Source: Culicoidibacter larvae
GTDB taxonomy: Bacteria; Bacillota_I; Bacilli_A; Culicoidibacterales; Culicoidibacteraceae
Assembly: GCF_005771635.1 (NCBI RefSeq)
Contig: NZ_VBWP01000005.1
Location: forward strand, 62,001-126,000
Length of the DNA stretch: 64,000 nucleotides
Reading direction: 5' to 3'
The notes under the pieces were generated by a model. It saw only the letters and a list, made by a program, of their open reading frames with translations, was not told where the DNA came from and made no database searches. Shown piece after piece: positions 60,916 through 64,000 of this stretch. Made by a program: the position numbers and the translations under genes. Positions within the stretch are counted from its first letter, which is position 1. Each line of letters opens with the position of its first letter.

Positions 60916-62265
60916 TTAGCCGCGGGCTTTAATTTCCGCAATTTTTTCTTTAAATTGTGGTAAGTGCGCTTCATGAGCTACTAACATCTCATCTAAGATT
61001 TGTTGTGCTTCACGACCGGCATTAACTAATGGGTTTTGCGTGAACGCTTGTAAGGCAGTAGCGTAATCACCAGTTACTGCTGCTTCAATAGTTAACTCTT
61101 CCATAGACTTCATCATTTGCAGGTAACCACGTTGTGCTGGCGGGAATTTCCCCCAGTTGAGTGGTTCTGGTCCATGAGAAGTAATGATACTTGAAACTTC
61201 AACTGCGCAATCGTATGGTAAATCATCAATTGTTCCGTTGTTACGAGTACTTACAACCATGATTGAACGTTTATCATTGTAGATTGAGTTAATGATTTCA
61301 CATGCAGCATCACTATAGTGAGCGCCTCCGCGTTTTGATAACTCTTCTGGTTTATAGTCTAAGTTTGGATCTTTGTATAATTCAAATAATGAATCTTCAA
61401 GACGTTTAACCACTTCGGCACGAGTACCATTTTGATTAAAGTCTTCAATTTGGTGCTCTAACATTTCTTTAGTAATGTAGTAGTAGTGGTGATATGGACA
61501 AGGTAACATACCTAAATGTTTTACTTGTTCATAAATAAATTCAGCATCTTGAATATTTGCTACTAACGCTTCTTTTTCAGCATCAGGTGCAAAATACTTA
61601 TCAATTAAATCATTAGTAATTTCTTTTCCTGACTTGCTCCAAACACGGTGCCAGTGGAAATGGTTGATCCCAGCAAATTTGAAGAATAAATCTTCTTCAG
61701 CTTCACCAGATTTTTCAGCTGCTTGTTTAGTAGCGCCAACCGGAATATTACATAAACCAACAACTTTGTCCCAGTTTCCGTAACGAAGCACAGCTTCAGT
61801 TACCATACCGGCAGGGTTAGTAAAGTCAATCAACCAAGCATTTGGACATAATTCTTTCATATCTTTAACGATATCAAGAATAACCGGGATTGTACGGAAC
61901 GCTTTAAACATTCCTCCAGCTCCATTTGTTTCTTGACCCATCATACCATGTGATAACGGGATTCTTTCATCTTTCTCACGAGCAGCCAATAATCCAACCC
62001 GGAATTGAGTTGTAACGAAGTCGGCATCTTTCAAAGCTTCACGACGATCCAAAGTTAAATGTACAGTACAATCAACTCCAGCAGCTTTCACCATACGTTT
62101 TGCCATAGCGCCAACGATTTCAAGCTTTTCTTTACCTTCTTCAATATCAACAAGCCATAGTTCACGAACTGGTAGCTCAGCATAGCGTTTAATAAATCCT
62201 TCTACAAGTTCAGGAGTATAACTTGAGCCACCACCAATAGTAGCAATTTTAATTCCTTTAGCCAT
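60916..62265 (-). CDS. GH4 family 6-phospho-beta-glucosidase
   Basis: An NAD- and Mn-dependent glycosidase of family GH4 that cleaves phosphorylated beta-glucosides such as cellobiose-6-phosphate after PTS import. The 449-residue protein opens with IATIGGGSSYTPELVEGFIK (NAD fold); GLCNIPVG supplies the metal Cys and INHFHW the metal His; QFRVGLLAAREKDERIPL and GQETNGAGG are typical of the 6-phospho-beta-glucosidase branch (LicH/CelF). AAGGAGGTCATTTTAA precedes the ATG. No PTS permease gene is adjacent in the window. Confidence 0.93.
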   Translation of the reverse strand: MAKGIKIATIGGGSSYTPELVEGFIKRYAELPVRELWLVDIEEGKEKLEIVGAMAKRMVKAAGVDCTVHLTLDRREALKDADFVTTQFRVGLLAAREKDERIPLSHGMMGQETNGAGGMFKAFRTIPVILDIVKDMKELCPNAWLIDFTNPAGMVTEAVLRYGNWDKVVGLCNIPVGATKQAAEKSGEAEEDLFFKFAGINHFHWHRVWSKSGKEITNDLIDKYFAPDAEKEALVANIQDAEFIYEQVKHLGMLPCPYHHYYYITKEMLEHQIEDFNQNGTRAEVVKRLEDSLFELYKDPNLDYKPEELSKRGGAHYSDAACEIINSIYNDKRSIMVVSTRNNGTIDDLPYDCAVEVSSIITSHGPEPLNWGKFPPAQRGYLQMMKSMEELTIEAAVTGDYATALQAFTQNPLVNAGREAQQILDEMLVAHEAHLPQFKEKIAEIKARG

Positions 62266-62345
62266 TTAAAATGACCTCCTTTTTTGATTTCATCATTAGT
62301 ATAACACAGCCATTTCAGAAATGCTTTTCATTAGTTGAAAAAATG

Positions 62346-62374
62346 AAAACGACGGACCAAATGTCCGCCGTTTT
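62346..62374 (-). terminator. Terminator of the alpha/beta hydrolase gene
   Basis: AAAACGACGGAC with a near complement, 5-base loop, T-run TTTTCATTTTTTC on minus. Confidence 0.75.
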
Positions 62375-62392
62375 CCAAGATTCTCCCACCGG

Positions 62393-63214
62393 CTAAACCA
62401 TCTCTAATTCAAGCCGCCAAAGCCAATCCTTCACCAATGTCTGAAACAAAGGCACATTATCTACCTGAACATTATGACCGGCACCATCCAAAATCGCAAA
62501 AGTCGCCCGCGGAAAATTATCCAGCAACTGATAAGCATCATGATAACCAACAACATGATCCTGACGTCCGGTTACATAACAAGTTGGCCGATTAAACTCC
62601 ACCTGCTGCAGTCTAGCTTCAAAATCATGTGAAAAGCCACCATAAAATTGCTCCGTCAGAAATGCTCGATCGGCAACCCGAATACCCGAAAGCACATCTA
62701 CTTTATACTGTGCATAAATTTCCGGCATCGCAATAACCGCCATCTCCATGAAATTTTCAAGCGCCTCCGCCTGTTCTTCAAGCTCTTGAATCTTAGTCTG
62801 CCAGATAATTGTCCGTGCCGGCAGTTTCTGCCGATTTTCAGTAACTATCTTCGGCGCAATCATCAACACCCCATCTATCAATACGCCCAGCTTAGCAATC
62901 AAGCCTAAGGTCAAATAACCTCCAAATGATTCGCCGGCAACCAATAATTGCTCACCGGGAATGACCGCATCAATAAAAGCAATAACCAGTTCCAGCATAT
63001 CATCAGCATTCTTCAACCAATCTGCTGCCGGTGTCTTACCCATACCCGGCAAATCCAAGTAAATCCGGCGGTATCCTTGGGTCTGTTCAAAAATCGGTTC
63101 CAAGCAGCCAGTCATCAACCGATGATCAACCCAATAACCATGAATACACAAAACCGGCCGACCCTCGCCAAAAACCTCATAATAAACCGGAACACCCTTG
63201 ATATCAACAACCAT
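62393..63214 (-). CDS. Alpha/beta hydrolase
   Basis: A 273-residue soluble alpha/beta hydrolase. LCIHGYWVDHR is the oxyanion loop, VAGESFGGYLTLG the nucleophile elbow with Ser in GESFGG, and DGAGHNVQ gives the catalytic His. YLDLPGMGKTPA is the conserved loop after strand 4. Substrate unknown; lipase, esterase or C-C hydrolase activity are all possible. GGGAGCGATGCAGT precedes the ATG. Confidence 0.87.
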   Translation of the reverse strand: MVVDIKGVPVYYEVFGEGRPVLCIHGYWVDHRLMTGCLEPIFEQTQGYRRIYLDLPGMGKTPAADWLKNADDMLELVIAFIDAVIPGEQLLVAGESFGGYLTLGLIAKLGVLIDGVLMIAPKIVTENRQKLPARTIIWQTKIQELEEQAEALENFMEMAVIAMPEIYAQYKVDVLSGIRVADRAFLTEQFYGGFSHDFEARLQQVEFNRPTCYVTGRQDHVVGYHDAYQLLDNFPRATFAILDGAGHNVQVDNVPLFQTLVKDWLWRLELEMV

Positions 63215-63287
63215 ACTGCATCGCTCCCTAAAACTTCTTTCTGATTATTATAACATACCTTACTAAACCAAAACCGACATCAAAAAA

Positions 63288-63306
63288 AGGGCGCGGCCTT
63301 TCGCCT
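63288..63306 (-). terminator. Terminator of the right-edge LCP gene
   Basis: A short G+C stem AGGCG-CGCCC with an 8-base loop, followed by TTTTTTTGATG on minus. Confidence 0.6.
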
Positions 63307-64000
63307 ATATTCCCATCCGCTCACGAATAATCTGAACCTTTTTCACCAAATCATCCAAATCAACACGCTGATGCCAGCCATGCTCATCTTCGAAATTACT
63401 GCCGCCAACAACCCCAAGTGACTCAACTTTCGTCGCCCGCAATAAATCAATCGCCGCCTCAACCTCAATATCGCTCTGAACCTTTCCATTAGCCATCTGC
63501 ACCAGCACGCTGCCGGCACAAACCCGCTTATCAGCAGCACACTGATTCAAAATTCCTTGAATCATCGGCACATGACGCTCGGCCCGCCGCTCACCGCTGC
63601 TATTCCCACGATATCGTGCATAAGCCAGCAACTCATTGCCATTCATATTCTGACTCACACCACTCTCAAAACAATACTCCTGATCATCATTCCCGAAATT
63701 ACTGCAAAAACTTTCATCCGGAGTAATCGCTACTGGTCCAATATCATTTAAAATTGTAACAAAGGCATCACTGGTCGTATACAAATAATAATCAACCGGC
63801 AATCCCAGTAACGCACTCACTGACTGCTTCAAACATTCGGCACCATAATCACGATAAATCCGATTAGCATTATCACTTGTACCCGACTTACAGCTTATCG
63901 GAATAAAAGCATCGCGATAAATCGGCAAAGCAATAACTTCTCCGGTACGCCGATTCACTGCCAAATAAGTTAATGAATCAGTATGGTTACCACCATTAGT
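63305..64000 (-). CDS. LCP family cell-wall ligase (partial, N-terminus outside window)
   Basis: The C-terminal part, about 231 codons, of a second LytR-CpsA-Psr protein. The frame stays open to the edge, and the upstream codons read TNGGNHTDSLTYLAVNRRTG, the LCP core lead. Visible motifs are NRIYRDYGAECLKQSVSALL, LGLPVDYYLYTTSDAFVTIL, NDIGPVAITP and LLAYARYRGNSSGERRAERH, which hold the conserved Arg residues. Four or more cysteines (C in FCSNF, YCFES, NQCAADKRVCAGS) suggest extracellular disulfides, as in the other LCP copy at 49448-50857. Confidence 0.88.
   Translation of the reverse strand, partial: TNGGNHTDSLTYLAVNRRTGEVIALPIYRDAFIPISCKSGTSDNANRIYRDYGAECLKQSVSALLGLPVDYYLYTTSDAFVTILNDIGPVAITPDESFCSNFGNDDQEYCFESGVSQNMNGNELLAYARYRGNSSGERRAERHVPMIQGILNQCAADKRVCAGSVLVQMANGKVQSDIEVEAAIDLLRATKVESLGVVGGSNFEDEHGWHQRVDLDDLVKKVQIIRERMGI

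Overview
The window is a densely packed, low-G+C chromosome segment from a Bacillota (Firmicutes) bacterium. The evidence is Spx, PadR and YczE/YitT proteins, an ECF transporter next to truA, LCP and PASTA cell-wall proteins, strong AGGAGG-type ribosome sites, a SAM-I riboswitch and many U-tailed intrinsic terminators. An anaerobic or fermentative lifestyle fits the 2-oxoacid:ferredoxin oxidoreductase, the flavodoxin and the CoA-disulfide reductase-like enzyme. A placement near Erysipelotrichia/Culicoidibacteria is only a guess. Nearly all genes lie on the minus strand; only the CYTH, cutC, marC and degV genes are on plus.

Layout from left to right. 1-5.1 kb: a 2-oxoacid:ferredoxin oxidoreductase operon entering from the edge, nadK plus a RluA-type pseudouridine synthase, a CYTH protein and a coiA-like gene. 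5.1-7.2 kb: cardiolipin synthase and an Spx-like regulator. 7.3-14.9 kb: an oligopeptide transporter, oppBCDF, preceded by two tandem oppA genes with near-identical promoters. 15.1-19.2 kb: ispE-ecfA1-ecfA2-ecfT-truA. 19.6-25.1 kb: a small membrane protein, a flavodoxin, a PepV-like dipeptidase and MetQ lipoprotein behind a SAM riboswitch, and two FUSC-like membrane proteins. 25.2-29.6 kb: cutC, marC, an ABM-like protein, a TetR regulator with its hydrolase, and a YczE-type protein.

29.6-35.4 kb is an A+T-rich accessory island. It holds one four-gene operon, in transcript order FRG-domain protein, AIPR protein, DUF262 (GmrSD-like) protein and Dam-type adenine methyltransferase. Each family is associated with phage defence, and I do not recognise this combination as a named system; it is the best candidate for an undescribed one. 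35.5-49.4 kb: PadR with a membrane partner, a DUF4352 lipoprotein, degV, an ABC exporter with an operator-rich promoter, a MacB-like ABC transporter whose third gene is a kinase-less PASTA protein, a two-component system, LemA and a DUF2207 protein. 49.4-55.9 kb: an LCP protein, a YigZ protein, a DUF1622 protein, an amino-acid permease, a DUF402 phosphatase with a thioredoxin-like protein, and the CoA-disulfide reductase-like enzyme. 56-63.2 kb is an amino-sugar and phospho-glucoside block: nagB, a KilAC-like protein, a GntR regulator, nagA, an RpiR regulator, a four-TM protein, a GH4 enzyme and a hydrolase. The right edge cuts a second LCP gene.

Two copies of a foldback repeat of about 122 bp (19.4 and 44.5 kb) lie just downstream of minus-strand genes. 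Each folds into a long imperfect hairpin whose apex has the same octamer on both sides of an internal loop. No tRNA, rRNA, CRISPR array or insertion sequence was recognised.
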